The notes under the pieces: generated by a model
Databases searched by the model: none
Told to the model about the DNA's origin: nothing
The model's input: the letters and a program-made list of their open reading frames with translations, nothing else
Shown here: piece after piece, positions 1 to 8,048 of the stretch
Layout: every line of letters starts with the position of its first letter
Position numbering within the stretch: the stretch's first letter is position 1
Source: Candidatus Taylorbacteria bacterium RIFCSPHIGHO2_02_FULL_46_13
GTDB taxonomy: Bacteria; Patescibacteriota; Minisyncoccia; Phycocordibacterales; DSPV01
Direction of reading: 5' to 3'
NCBI GenBank assembly: GCA_001821015.1
Contig: MHRQ01000020.1
Location: 77,535 to 141,534 of the forward strand
DNA: 64,000 nt
Position numbers and translations under genes: made by a program

Positions 1-1
1 G

Positions 2-496
2 TTGGGATACTACTACTTCGTTGCCTACAAGATTCCCGTTATCATCACTCGCATGTATGCATATCTGAATATGCTACGTGCCGACCTATTTGCTACCGCT
101 TTTGCGCGACAGATTGCCCGCATAGAGCTTGGTTTGCAAAAGGAGCTTGTGCATGGGAATCTTGACTCCATTCGGACCATCATTGACGTGCGCGATGCGA
201 TGCGCGCATACTGGGAAGCACTACTTCACTGTGAGCCTGGCGAGGCTTACAACATCGGAGGCGATACGGTGAAATCAGTGCGCGAAGTGTTGAATGACCT
301 GGTATCGTTAGCTAAGGTTCCTATACCGATGCGTGAGGAACAAACGCTTCTGCGTCCGGCTGACGTTACTAATCAAATCCCGAACACAAAGAAATTTCGG
401 GACGCGACGGGCTGGAAGCCGCACTACTCTTTCCAAGAGAGTCTCACGGACTTGCTCGCGCACGTTCGTACTGAAGTTGCAAAGGAAGAACGGTAG
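2..496 (+). CDS. NAD-dependent sugar-nucleotide epimerase/dehydratase, C-terminal part
   Basis: This is the C-terminal part (about 164 residues) of an extended short-chain dehydrogenase; the 5' end lies outside the window. The visible order matches the end of GDP-mannose 4,6-dehydratases and related epimerases: a DFAKQIARIE-like helix (here ATAFARQIARIELG), a GNLDSIRTIIDVRDAMRAYW segment where the family has GNL(D/E)..RDF.DVRD..RAYW, GEAYNIGG, and a closing FRDATGWKP. The Rossmann fold and YxxxK motif would be upstream and cannot be seen. Likely role: cytoplasmic remodelling of a nucleotide sugar for surface polysaccharide. A strong hairpin terminator follows the stop, so it ends its transcription unit. 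The exact substrate cannot be decided from this fragment. Confidence 0.85.
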   Translation: MGYYYFVAYKIPVIITRMYAYLNMLRADLFATAFARQIARIELGLQKELVHGNLDSIRTIIDVRDAMRAYWEALLHCEPGEAYNIGGDTVKSVREVLNDLVSLAKVPIPMREEQTLLRPADVTNQIPNTKKFRDATGWKPHYSFQESLTDLLAHVRTEVAKEER

Positions 497-501
497 ATTG
501 A

Positions 502-529
502 AGGGTGGACACCAAGTCCACCCTTTTTT
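502..529 (+). terminator. Rho-independent terminator
   Basis: A perfect 9-bp stem (agggtggac / gtccaccct) with a 5-base loop is followed by a run of T. It sits 6 bases after the stop of the epimerase gene. Confidence 0.85.
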
Positions 530-616
530 AATGCGTGCGACATGGTGATGGAGAGTTTAGAAACAAACTCCCTCTTGTCCTACCCCGCACCTCTGGCGCG
601 GGTCAAGACGAGTACT

Positions 617-1138
617 TTACGGGTCCAAGACTCCGCCCTGCGGTTTAATACTCTTTATTTTTTCAATAATCTTTGTGGTTGAAATTGCTTCAAACTCCGG
701 TGGGCAAGCTCGCTCAAGTATAACGAGCTTTGTTGGAGAACTTTTCAGCAGTTCACGTCGCTTCGGTATATCAAATGCGTCGGTAGTGATGACGTAGTAA
801 TCTGGCTTAAGCGTGCTGAACACTGAATTGAGTCCACTTAAAAGGTCCGTACTGAGAAGATTTTGATCAAGAAGAGCGTACGTCACTGATTTTATAGAGG
901 AAACCATCTTAAGCCGTATATGTTGGTTTAAAACAGGGCGTTCCGCTCCTTTATATATGCGCAAAATGGAATCATTTCCGACCATTACGACAAGAATATC
1001 GCCGTATTTTTTACAATCTTCAAAGAAAAGAACATGGCCGGCATGTGTCAGGTCAAAGCTACCAGAGCAAAATACAATCTTCTCATCCTTATGTTTCTCT
1101 CTGATAGAAGAGAGCTCTTTACCATCAATGATACTCAT
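617..1138 (-). CDS. Cytidylyltransferase-like nucleotidyltransferase
   Basis: A protein of about 173 residues of the HIGH-type nucleotidyltransferase superfamily (TagD / RfaE C-terminal domain type). The first motif is GSFDLTHAGHVLFFEDCKK, with the HAGH signature at about residue 30; the closing ISTTKII matches the usual IS(S/T)T.I signature. Such enzymes transfer CMP or AMP to a phosphorylated alcohol or heptose. The frame stays open to 1219, but the start at 1138 (MSIIDGKELSS) gives the normal family N-terminus; neither start has a clear Shine-Dalgarno. It runs convergently to the epimerase gene, which fits a surface-sugar neighbourhood. Substrate unknown. A second member of the superfamily lies at 20267-20743. 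Confidence 0.8.
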   Translation of the reverse strand: MSIIDGKELSSIREKHKDEKIVFCSGSFDLTHAGHVLFFEDCKKYGDILVVMVGNDSILRIYKGAERPVLNQHIRLKMVSSIKSVTYALLDQNLLSTDLLSGLNSVFSTLKPDYYVITTDAFDIPKRRELLKSSPTKLVILERACPPEFEAISTTKIIEKIKSIKPQGGVLDP

Positions 1139-1375
1139 GATAGGTATGTAGTATAGGACAGGCGGGCCTTCTTTAAAAGAGTGTGTGAAAATAATTGCAG
1201 GTATGCTTTTGTATAACACGACCGCGCGAGAAAGTCTTCTCTGTCTGTAGTGCGCAGGGATTTGACTGTGGGTTGCAAGAAATGGTAGGTTGACTCCAGA
1301 TTTGCATGTTGTTGTGCAACATTAGATTGATGGTTCAACTAACACACCAACGATAACTACCCAACAAAAAGGTGG

Positions 1376-1933
1376 ATGATGAAAATCCGAAAAGCACACG
1401 AGGTGAAAACTATTCTGGAGAGAAGGGACCAGAAGGTTTTTGAACAGTTGTTTACGCTTGAAGATGGTAGCTCGTATAACCCTCTTATGTATGGCGTTAC
1501 GTTAGAGAACTATCCTGTTCTCATTATGCCTGTTACGAAAGATAAACAGGTAATCGTGCTCAAGCAGTTTCGGTATGCAGCAGAAAAGGTGATACTGGAA
1601 TTTCCAGGAGGGTGGCCAAAATCAGGAGAAACACCCCAGCAAGCTCTTCGCTCCGAGCTCGTTGAAGAGTCGGGGTATAAAGCGGGAAGGGTGATCCAGT
1701 TAACCAAAAAGCTTTGGTTTGAACCCGCGCACACTCGAGTGTTCTATGTTCCATTTCTTGCGTTGGACTGCGTGTTAGAAAGAAATCCGAAACCTGACCG
1801 ATTGGAACACATTGAGGTGCTCAAGATTCCCCTTGATACGTGGATTGCCATGATTCAGAACGGGGAAGTTGAAGACGACAAGAGCATCGCCATCACCTTT
1901 CTGGCACTGACGCATTTGAAAGGTGCGGTCTAA
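1376..1933 (+). CDS. Nudix hydrolase (ADP-ribose pyrophosphatase-like)
   Basis: A 185-residue protein with a Nudix box at about residues 77-100: GGWPKSGETPQQALRSELVEE, fitting G-x5-E-x7-RE-x2-EE-x-G apart from S in place of the usual R-E spacing residue. The flanking IVLKQFRYA and FEFPGG-like EFPGGW segments resemble ADP-sugar pyrophosphatases, which cleave nucleoside diphosphate sugars to a sugar phosphate and NMP. Two adjacent ATGs (1376, 1379) follow a purine-rich aaaaaggtgg, so this gene has a plausible ribosome-binding site. It is followed by a strong terminator and is probably monocistronic. Substrate preference is inferred from the family only. Confidence 0.85.
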   Translation: MMKIRKAHEVKTILERRDQKVFEQLFTLEDGSSYNPLMYGVTLENYPVLIMPVTKDKQVIVLKQFRYAAEKVILEFPGGWPKSGETPQQALRSELVEESGYKAGRVIQLTKKLWFEPAHTRVFYVPFLALDCVLERNPKPDRLEHIEVLKIPLDTWIAMIQNGEVEDDKSIAITFLALTHLKGAV

Positions 1934-1938
1934 AGTTA

Positions 1939-1972
1939 AATCTTGCAGCGAAACAAAGCTGCAAGATTTTTT
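1939..1972 (+). terminator. Rho-independent terminator after Nudix gene
   Basis: An 11-bp perfect stem (aatcttgcagc / gctgcaagatt) with an 8-base A-rich loop is followed by a T run. It begins 5 bases after the stop. Confidence 0.9.
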
Positions 1973-2002
1973 ATTGCCGAGGAGAACAGCAACAAAAGGT
2001 TG
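1971..2002 (+). repeat. Degenerate copy of the TTATTGCC interspersed repeat
   Basis: Starts with ttattgccga and continues with cagcaacaaaaggttg. It matches both ends of the better copies at 3841, 6596 and 33759 (ttattgcc...ggcaacaaagggttt) but lacks the middle. Confidence 0.5.
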
Positions 2003-2281
2003 AGGAGCGAATGCGTAGCGCTCCGAAAGACATGGTGATGTAGTTTTGAATCTTTGACGAAAAAACTAGCCACAAGGTGTAGTGAGCCTGTACGGTTTAA
2101 TATTCTTTATTTCTTTCCAATACTTACGTGTAGATTTGTACGCCATTCATCAGCATGGTATAGTCGCACCAGATTCACTAATGCTAATGACTTGTTCATA
2201 TGGTTTTGCGTGCGCAGATGCGACATGTAAACGGGAATGAATCCTATATGAAAGCACATTGACACTCAAAGAAAGGTTAGT
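1973..2281. other. Intergenic region upstream of the radical SAM gene
   Basis: About 310 bases with no convincing gene. Bases 2093-2125 (cggtttaatattctttatttc) resemble the 3' end of the cytidylyltransferase-like gene at 643-670, read on the minus strand, so this may be a decayed piece of a similar gene. The phrase gacatggtgatg also occurs at 539 and 2029. The final 25 bases hold the probable ribosome-binding site for the next gene. No good sigma-70 promoter was found. Confidence 0.4.
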
Positions 2282-3823
2282 ATGCAGCCTAGAAAACTTG
2301 ACGTATTGTTCGTTAATCCTGACTCATCTTTCAAGGCGTATCAGGCATTAAGCAAAGATTTTTCGGCAATAGAGCCGCCCACGTGGGCGTTACTGTTAGC
2401 CCAGAGTTGTCGGGCCAAAGGTTTTGGTGTCGGTATTTTGGACTGTGGTGCCGAACGACTGGGCATTAATGATTCAATTGAACGCATTATTGGCGCAGAC
2501 CCACGATTAGTCTGTTTTGTGGTGTACGGTCAAAACCCGAATTCTGGCACTACAAATATGGCCGGTGCGCACGATTTGTGTGCACAGCTAAAGGAACAGT
2601 ATCCTCAATATGTCACCTGCTTCGTAGGTTCTCACACCAGTGCCTTGCCTAAAGAAGTGCTGGCGTGGGATTGCGTAGATTTCGTTCTCTTGAATGAAGG
2701 TGTCTATGCACTTCATAACGTGCTCCAAACAGATCTGAAAGAACATATTGAGCAGGTTAAGGGCATCGGCTACAAAAAGCAGGGTGTCTTGATCTTGAAT
2801 CCCCCCGAGCGTGTCGTGCCGCAAGATCGGATGGACGTAGACCTGCCGGGGTATGCGTGGGATCTTCTTCCGTATCGTGAAAAACCTCTTGACTTGTATC
2901 GGTCGCATTTCTGGCATGCGGAGTTCAATCATGAACTTCGTACTCCATTCGTTGCACTCTACACGGGACTTGGGTGCAAGTTCAAATGTGACTTCTGCAT
3001 GGTTAACATTGTCAACCGTGTTGATAATACTGACGGAGTTGTCGCTTCTCACTCACCGACCGTGCGCTTCTGGTCGCCAGAGTTTATGATTGGAGAATTT
3101 GAGAAACTTGCTGAACTGGGGGTCAAGACGGTCAGGATTTCAGACGAAATGTTTTTCCTTAATCGGAAATTCTTTGAACCGTTGTTGAATCTGGTTGTGG
3201 AACGCGGTTTCAAATTCCGCATGTGGGCGTACTCTCGCATAGATACTGTTCAACCACAGCATTTAGATCTGTTTAAACGCGCGGGTATTAATTGGCTCGC
3301 ACTTGGAATTGAGGCTGCCAATCTGGTCATCCGACAAGAAGTCTCCAAGGGTTCTTTCAAGGATATGAGCATCCGCAAAGTAGTAAGCGAGATTGGTCGG
3401 CATGACATGAATATAATTGCCAATTATATTTTCGGTCTTCCTGACGACAGTCTTAAAACGATGCAAGAAACACTGGACTTATCCTTGGAGTTGAATACTG
3501 AAACCGCAAACATGTTTCCTTGTCAGGGCTTGCCTGGTAGCGCGCTGTACTACCTCGCGAAAAGCAACGGGTGGGCCTTGCCGGATTCTTATGCCGGGTA
3601 TGCATTTCTTTCTTATGAGAGCCAACCGTTGCCTACGAAATATTGTACGGCGGCAGAAGTGCTCCGTTTTCGGGATGATGCGTGGAAAAAATACTTCTCT
3701 AATCCTGCGTATCTCAGCCTTGTGGAACGCAAATTCGGTGCCAACCAACGACGCAACGTTGAGGCTATGTCAAAAATCAAGCTTCGTCGCAAGCTTCTCG
3801 GTGATCCGCCTCCAGGGCCGTAG
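2282..3823 (+). CDS. B12-binding-domain radical SAM protein
   Basis: A 513-residue protein. Residues 1-150 look like a cobalamin-binding Rossmann domain (DVLFVNPDSS at the start, then LLAQSCRAKGFGVGILDC). The radical SAM core begins near residue 225 with GCKFKCDFC, the CxxxCxxC that binds the 4Fe-4S cluster. Later blocks (WAYSRIDT, IEAANLVIRQEVSKG, YIFGLPDD) are typical of the Elp3/MiaB-like core. Members of this broad class methylate or rearrange lipids, sugars, peptides or antibiotics; the substrate cannot be told here. The ATG is preceded by aaagaaagg at good spacing. It is far (7 kb) from the RiPP-like locus at 10.8 kb, so there is no positional reason to link them. The gene ends just before an interspersed repeat and a terminator. 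Confidence 0.88.
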   Translation: MQPRKLDVLFVNPDSSFKAYQALSKDFSAIEPPTWALLLAQSCRAKGFGVGILDCGAERLGINDSIERIIGADPRLVCFVVYGQNPNSGTTNMAGAHDLCAQLKEQYPQYVTCFVGSHTSALPKEVLAWDCVDFVLLNEGVYALHNVLQTDLKEHIEQVKGIGYKKQGVLILNPPERVVPQDRMDVDLPGYAWDLLPYREKPLDLYRSHFWHAEFNHELRTPFVALYTGLGCKFKCDFCMVNIVNRVDNTDGVVASHSPTVRFWSPEFMIGEFEKLAELGVKTVRISDEMFFLNRKFFEPLLNLVVERGFKFRMWAYSRIDTVQPQHLDLFKRAGINWLALGIEAANLVIRQEVSKGSFKDMSIRKVVSEIGRHDMNIIANYIFGLPDDSLKTMQETLDLSLELNTETANMFPCQGLPGSALYYLAKSNGWALPDSYAGYAFLSYESQPLPTKYCTAAEVLRFRDDAWKKYFSNPAYLSLVERKFGANQRRNVEAMSKIKLRRKLLGDPPPGP

Positions 3824-3840
3824 GCCGAGATATATGTTCT

Positions 3841-3930
3841 TTATTGCCTAGCGAGCGAGGGGGAGAGAAAAAGTATCTTCTTTTTCTCTCCCGAGCGAGC
3901 GACGGCAACAAAGGGTTTACTACCCTTTAT
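3841..3930 (+). repeat. TTATTGCC interspersed repeat, full copy
   Basis: A 90-base element: ttattgcctagcgagcgag, an internal hairpin (ggagagaaaaag / ctttttctctcc), gagcgacggcaac, and a terminal hairpin aaaggg / cccttt. Nearly the same sequence occurs at 6596-6684 and, without the internal hairpin, at 33759-33804. The ends ttgcc and ggcaa are complementary. Confidence 0.85.
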
Positions 3931-3943
3931 GCACTATTCAATG

Positions 3944-3974
3944 AGCCGCGTGATCCACATCGCGCGGCTTTTTT
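3944..3974 (+). terminator. Rho-independent terminator
   Basis: Stem agccgcg / cgcggct with a 12-base loop and a T6 run. It closes the radical SAM unit downstream of the repeat. Confidence 0.75.
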
Positions 3975-4019
3975 GTGTTCGTATAACCCGGTGTTCCTTG
4001 CTTACTAGATATGTTTTGG

Positions 4020-4025
4020 TATAGT
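4020..4025 (+). promoter_or_regulatory. -10 hexamer TATAGT before the O-antigen-ligase gene
   Basis: TATAGT lies 13 bases before the ATG at 4039, with no Shine-Dalgarno between them. This would give a leader of only a few bases. Confidence 0.5.
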
Positions 4026-4038
4026 ATTGCCTACATTC

Positions 4039-6291
4039 ATGACGGTCAATAAATATCTCAAGTATTTTATCATCGCGGGACTCCTGCTGTCTCTTTTCAT
4101 TCCTTTTATTGTAACCACACATTCTTTCTTCCCGTTCATCACGGGAAAAAATTTTGCATTCCGTATTATCACGGAAATTATTTTCGGTGTCTGGATCATC
4201 CTTGCTTTGTGTGACAGCACCTACCGCCCGAAGTTCTCGTGGCTCGCCGTATCAGTTGGGATGTTTGTTCTCGTAATCGGCATCGCTGACATTTTTAGCG
4301 CGAATCCATACAAGAGCTTTTGGTCAAACTTTGAGCGCATGGAGGGATACATCACGATTTTGCATTTGGCCGCCTATTTCCTTGTCGCGTCTTGCGTGCT
4401 GAACACTGAAAAGCTTTGGACATTCTTTTTGCAGACGAGTGTAGGGGCGAGCATCATTATGAGCGTGTACGGCATGTTGCAACTGGCTGGAAAGCTTACG
4501 ATCAATCAAGGCGGTGTGCGTCTTGACGGTACACTCGGAAACGCTTCCTACCTCGCGGTCTACATGATGTTGAATTTGTTCATCGTGCTCTTTTTGCTTG
4601 TGCGGCAGAGAAAAATCGTACTGTGGCGATGGGTGTACGGCGTGGCGATAGTTTCCCAGCTTTATATTCTTTACCACACCGCAACGCGAGGCGCGATATT
4701 GGGGTCGCTAGGAGGGGTGCTGATTGCTGGAATATTACTGACGTTGTTTTCCCATATCAAAACACACCGCCGAATTGGGATGGTGGCACTGGGAGTTGTG
4801 GTGCTTTTGTTCGCGCTTGGCGCGACGCTGAAGAATACTGATTTTGTGAAGAATCAACCTTCGTTGGTAAGGCTCACCGATATTTCAACCAGTGAAGCAA
4901 AGTCGCGTTTTCTAGTGTGGGGCATGGCGTGGGAAGGATTTAAAGAAAGCCCCAAAACCATGGTTATCGGCTGGGGGCAGGAGAGTTTTAACTATGTGTT
5001 CAACAAATATTACAACCCGGCCATGTATGCGCAGGAGCAGTGGTTTGACCGCACGCACGACATTTTCTTTGATTGGTTGGTTGCGGGCGGGGCACTCGGT
5101 CTGTTGGGATATCTTTCCATACTTTTCTTCGCGCTTTATTATATTTGGAAGCAGGGTGAGCTTGATTTTTCGCTGAAACACTGGTTTCGGCGATGGGTTC
5201 AATTTTCTAAGGGTCAGGAAATCCCGCATCTTTTGGAGAAGGTGGTGCTGACGGGCCTCTTGTTTGCGTACGTGTTTCAAAACATTTTCGTTTTTGACAA
5301 TATCACGAGCTACCTTCTGTTTTTTGCGCTTCTCGCGTACCTTCATTCCATTTCCGGCCAGCCCATCAAGAAGCTTTCTAAAGACCATTTTCAAATTGAG
5401 CAGCGTACGGTCAATAGCATGCTGGTGCCGCTCGTCGTAGTCGCTACTATTTTTGTCGTTTATATCGCGAATGTAACGCCGATACGCGCGTCCACGAGTC
5501 TCATTGACGCGCTCCGCCCGCAACAAGCGGGTCCGGCAACGAATCTAGATTATTTTAAAAAGACCCTTGCACTCAATTCATTGGGGAACCCCGAGGTTCG
5601 CGAACAACTCGCGCAGGCCACCATTCAAGTCATCTCTGGGCAGTCGGTGGACCTCACGCTTAAACAGCAGTTCTACGATCTGACGCGAAGTGAATTGTTG
5701 AAGCAAGTTGATAAAACGCCGAATGATGCGCGCTATTATCTTTTTCTTGGATCATTTCTCAACCGTGTGCACAATTATGATGAAGCGCTCACCGCGCTTA
5801 CGAAAGCCTTTGAGCTTTCTCCAAAGAAACAGACGATTATGTTTGAGCTCGGTTCAACATACATCAATAAAGGCGACAACGCCAAGGCGCTTGCCCTCAT
5901 GAAAGCTGCGTTTGATCTTGATCAAAGTTTTGCCGAAGCACGAATTATTTATGCGGTTGCTTTGGTGTATGCGAAAGATTTCGCGACTGCCGAGGAGCTG
6001 ATGCAACCTCTCGCCGGGACTGCGCGGGAATATGATGATCGGCTGGTAAACGCGTATTCAGCCACAGGACGCCTCAGCACGGTCGTTGATCTTTTAGGCA
6101 AGCGGGTTGAACACAACCCAAAAGACTCGCAAGCACGATTTAGTCTTGCGGCGGCATATTTGGCGTCAGGTGCGCGAGCGAAAGCGGTTGGGGTATTGCG
6201 AACAGTGGTTAAAGATTTTTCAGATCAAAAAGATAAAGTAGATCAGGCCAATTATTACATTCAGGAAATTCAGGCGGGGAGAAACCCCTAA
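4039..6291 (+). CDS. O-antigen ligase-like membrane protein with TPR C-terminus
   Basis: About 750 residues. The first 470 are strongly hydrophobic, with roughly 10-12 predicted membrane spans; a block around WGWGQESFNYVF followed by a long outer loop and DRTHDIFFDWLVAGG resembles the Wzy/WaaL O-antigen ligase signature region. The C-terminal 190 residues carry tetratricopeptide-like repeats (ARYYLFLGSFLNRVHNYDEA, ELGSTYINKGDNAKALALMK). Such proteins are thought to polymerise or transfer surface glycans on the outer face of the membrane. I chose ATG 4039 (MTVNKYLKYF) because the longer frame starts with TTG four codons upstream and the N-terminal span begins directly after this ATG. The acceptor is unknown. 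A palindromic terminator follows. Confidence 0.85.
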   Translation: MTVNKYLKYFIIAGLLLSLFIPFIVTTHSFFPFITGKNFAFRIITEIIFGVWIILALCDSTYRPKFSWLAVSVGMFVLVIGIADIFSANPYKSFWSNFERMEGYITILHLAAYFLVASCVLNTEKLWTFFLQTSVGASIIMSVYGMLQLAGKLTINQGGVRLDGTLGNASYLAVYMMLNLFIVLFLLVRQRKIVLWRWVYGVAIVSQLYILYHTATRGAILGSLGGVLIAGILLTLFSHIKTHRRIGMVALGVVVLLFALGATLKNTDFVKNQPSLVRLTDISTSEAKSRFLVWGMAWEGFKESPKTMVIGWGQESFNYVFNKYYNPAMYAQEQWFDRTHDIFFDWLVAGGALGLLGYLSILFFALYYIWKQGELDFSLKHWFRRWVQFSKGQEIPHLLEKVVLTGLLFAYVFQNIFVFDNITSYLLFFALLAYLHSISGQPIKKLSKDHFQIEQRTVNSMLVPLVVVATIFVVYIANVTPIRASTSLIDALRPQQAGPATNLDYFKKTLALNSLGNPEVREQLAQATIQVISGQSVDLTLKQQFYDLTRSELLKQVDKTPNDARYYLFLGSFLNRVHNYDEALTALTKAFELSPKKQTIMFELGSTYINKGDNAKALALMKAAFDLDQSFAEARIIYAVALVYAKDFATAEELMQPLAGTAREYDDRLVNAYSATGRLSTVVDLLGKRVEHNPKDSQARFSLAAAYLASGARAKAVGVLRTVVKDFSDQKDKVDQANYYIQEIQAGRNP

Positions 6292-6325
6292 AAAGCCTAG
6301 CGCTTATAGCTTAGGGCTTTGAAAA

Positions 6326-6347
6326 CGAAGGTTGAACCTTCGTTTTT
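6326..6347 (+). terminator. Palindrome of the CGAAGGTT family acting as terminator
   Basis: cgaaggttgaaccttcg is a perfect 8+1+8 inverted repeat, extended by aaaa/tttt and followed by T5. The same 17-mer flanks the transposase gene at 37 kb and occurs again at 42667, so this is also a copy of that REP-like family. Confidence 0.75.
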
Positions 6348-6441
6348 ATGGTTTAGGGTACAGGGGAGAGGGTAGAGCATGGTGTTAATAGGCGCGCATT
6401 CGGTGAGCGCATTTCCAAGCTATTGAACCATAACGATTCAT

Positions 6442-6470
6442 TTGACTTTATTAAGCATATATGCTAAGCT
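6442..6470 (+). promoter_or_regulatory. Sigma-70-like promoter TTGACT-N17-TAAGCT
   Basis: TTGACT at 6442-6447 and TAAGCT at 6465-6470 with a 17-base spacer. No gene begins until 6805, and a terminator-like hairpin occurs about 45-70 bases downstream, so it may drive a short RNA. Confidence 0.5.
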
Positions 6471-6476
6471 CTCCAG

Positions 6477-6555
6477 TGTGAGTGCTAGCCGACGCTAGCC
6501 CTAACGAATGTCTGCGAAAAACCCAGCGAAAGCGGGGTTTTTCGTTTCTGTTTTT
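6477..6555 (+). ncRNA. Candidate short untranslated RNA
   Basis: The region between the promoter above and a hairpin (cgaaaaaccc / gggtttttcg, 6515-6544, followed by T-rich sequence) could be an RNA of about 75-80 nt. It begins with a second hairpin (gctagc-cgac-gctagc). I see no reading frame of note and do not recognise a known RNA family. Confidence 0.3.
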
Positions 6556-6595
6556 AGCCTTTCTGCTATACTATAAGTTGCAACCCAAACAAATT

Positions 6596-6684
6596 TTATT
6601 GCCTAGCGAGTGAGCGAAGAGAAAAAGTATACTCTTTTTCTCTCCCGAGCGAGCGACGGCAACAAAGGGTTTAATACCCTTTAA
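6596..6684 (+). repeat. TTATTGCC interspersed repeat, full copy
   Basis: Nearly identical to 3841-3930: ttattgcctagcgag, the agagaaaaag / ctttttctct hairpin, gagcgacggcaac, then aaagggtttaataccctttaa. Confidence 0.85.
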
Positions 6685-6709
6685 TCAAAATTTGAAAACG
6701 GGTACATTG

Positions 6710-6786
6710 CGCCAAACTATGGCCGGCGGTTGCACTCATATAAGACATTAGTTTTAGGAGCTGGCCCCGCCGGCCATAGTTTGGCG
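6710..6786. repeat. 20-bp inverted repeat with 37-base centre, upstream of murB
   Basis: cgccaaactatggccggcgg (6710-6729) is the exact reverse complement of 6767-6786, around a 37-base AT-richer spacer. It ends 18 bases before the murB ATG. It could be a short miniature mobile element or a long RNA stem in the murB leader. Confidence 0.7.
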
Positions 6787-6804
6787 GAATAGCCTTGTAT
6801 CCCA

Positions 6805-7824
6805 ATGACCGTTGAAGAAAACGTCTCGTTAGCATCTTTAACTACCTTTAAAATTGGCGGCCCAGCACGCTATTTTTGTCGTGTACAATCGTTACCTGAT
6901 CTTAAAGAGGCTGTAGCATTTGGCAAAAAGAACCGTTTGCCGTTCCTTATACTTGGTGGAGGTTCAAATATCCTGTTGCCTGATAACGGATTTCCCGGGC
7001 TTGTAGTTAAAATAGATATTCTTGGTCTTGAATTTAAAGAAGAAATGAAGATTTTGGAAGTTGTCGCAGGTGCGGGAGAAATTTGGGACGATCTGGTCGC
7101 GCTTTCTGTCCAGAAAGATTTATGGGGGATGGAAAACCTTTCAGGTATTCCAGGCACAGTCGGTGGCGCACCTGTCCAAAATATTGGTGCCTACGGAATG
7201 GAGCTTGCGAAGCTTGTGGAGTGGGTAGAAGTGTATGATTCTAAAACAGGTAAGGTTCGTCAGCTTTCCGTGCGTGAGTGTAAGTTTGGATATCGCGACA
7301 GTCTTTTTAAAAAGCCTGAAGGTAAGCATTTGATTGTTGTACGAGTAGCATTTTCTCTTTCAAAAACTGCTCGCCCAGAACTTTCCTATAAAGATCTTAA
7401 GGAATTTTTCAAAAAAAAGAATAAAGATCCAAATCTTGCTGAAATTCGCTCGGCGGTGCTTTCTATTAGAAGCAAGAAATTTCCCGACCTGACCCGTGTT
7501 GGCACGGCTGGTTCCTTTTTTAAGAACCCCGTAGTTAGCCAATCTGTATATGAGAAATTACAAAGCGAACATCCAGATTTACCAGGATTCCCGACAGGCA
7601 AAGGGCACGTTAAACTTTCGCTTGCGTGGATCATTGACCATATCTGCAAGTTTAAAAATCTCCGTGTTGGCGATGCGATTGTGTCAGAGAAGCAAGCGCT
7701 CGTGATCTGTAATGATGGTCATGCGCGAGCCGAAGATGTAACCGCACTTGCGAAAAGTATTTTTCATGCAGTAAAGAACGCGACCGGAATTGAAATTGAG
7801 CCAGAGGTTCGATTATTTTTTTAG
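6805..7824 (+). CDS. murB: UDP-N-acetylenolpyruvoylglucosamine reductase
   Basis: A 339-residue FAD enzyme that uses NADPH to reduce UDP-GlcNAc-enolpyruvate to UDP-N-acetylmuramate in peptidoglycan synthesis. The N-terminus LTTFKIGGPARYF, the FAD-binding ILGGGSNILLPD (about residue 50), the NLSGIPGTVGGAPVQNIGAYG block, the catalytic serine in AGSFFKNP (about 234) and the closing glutamate in IEIEPEVRLF are all present. Length is within the family range. The start is only seven residues before the LTTF motif, so ATG 6805 is firm. It stands alone, preceded by a long inverted repeat and no obvious Shine-Dalgarno. Confidence 0.95.
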   Translation: MTVEENVSLASLTTFKIGGPARYFCRVQSLPDLKEAVAFGKKNRLPFLILGGGSNILLPDNGFPGLVVKIDILGLEFKEEMKILEVVAGAGEIWDDLVALSVQKDLWGMENLSGIPGTVGGAPVQNIGAYGMELAKLVEWVEVYDSKTGKVRQLSVRECKFGYRDSLFKKPEGKHLIVVRVAFSLSKTARPELSYKDLKEFFKKKNKDPNLAEIRSAVLSIRSKKFPDLTRVGTAGSFFKNPVVSQSVYEKLQSEHPDLPGFPTGKGHVKLSLAWIIDHICKFKNLRVGDAIVSEKQALVICNDGHARAEDVTALAKSIFHAVKNATGIEIEPEVRLFF

Positions 7825-8048
7825 CCTATCTTGATGAAATATTTTTTCTCTCAAGAAAGTTGTCCACAGTTTAGCTACAGAAAATATTGTATTTCAATTT
7901 GTAGGCCTCATAATGATATATAGGTTAACGCGATAATTTTCTCTGGGAAATTCTCTGGACTCTCGGTCGGTAGGTTATCGCTCTTTATTATTCGTTTGTA
8001 AGATGTACGCGTTTTGCATTTGTATGCATAACACGCTCCAAAATCACT
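7825..8048. other. Intergenic region between murB and the Lys-rich mini-gene
   Basis: AT-rich. It contains gttgtccacagtt and a weak hairpin-forming stretch (tttctctgggaaattctctgg). No promoter or RNA family was recognised with confidence. Confidence 0.3.

Noticed and set aside
2282..3823. The B12-type radical SAM protein as the missing catalytic half of the SPASM fragment at 10788
   Set aside because: It is a complete B12-binding radical SAM enzyme of another subfamily, 7 kb away, with its own terminator; nothing links the two.
5701..6291. The TPR tail of the O-antigen-ligase-like gene as a separate protein
   Set aside because: The reading frame is continuous with the membrane part, and ligase-TPR fusions are a known arrangement.
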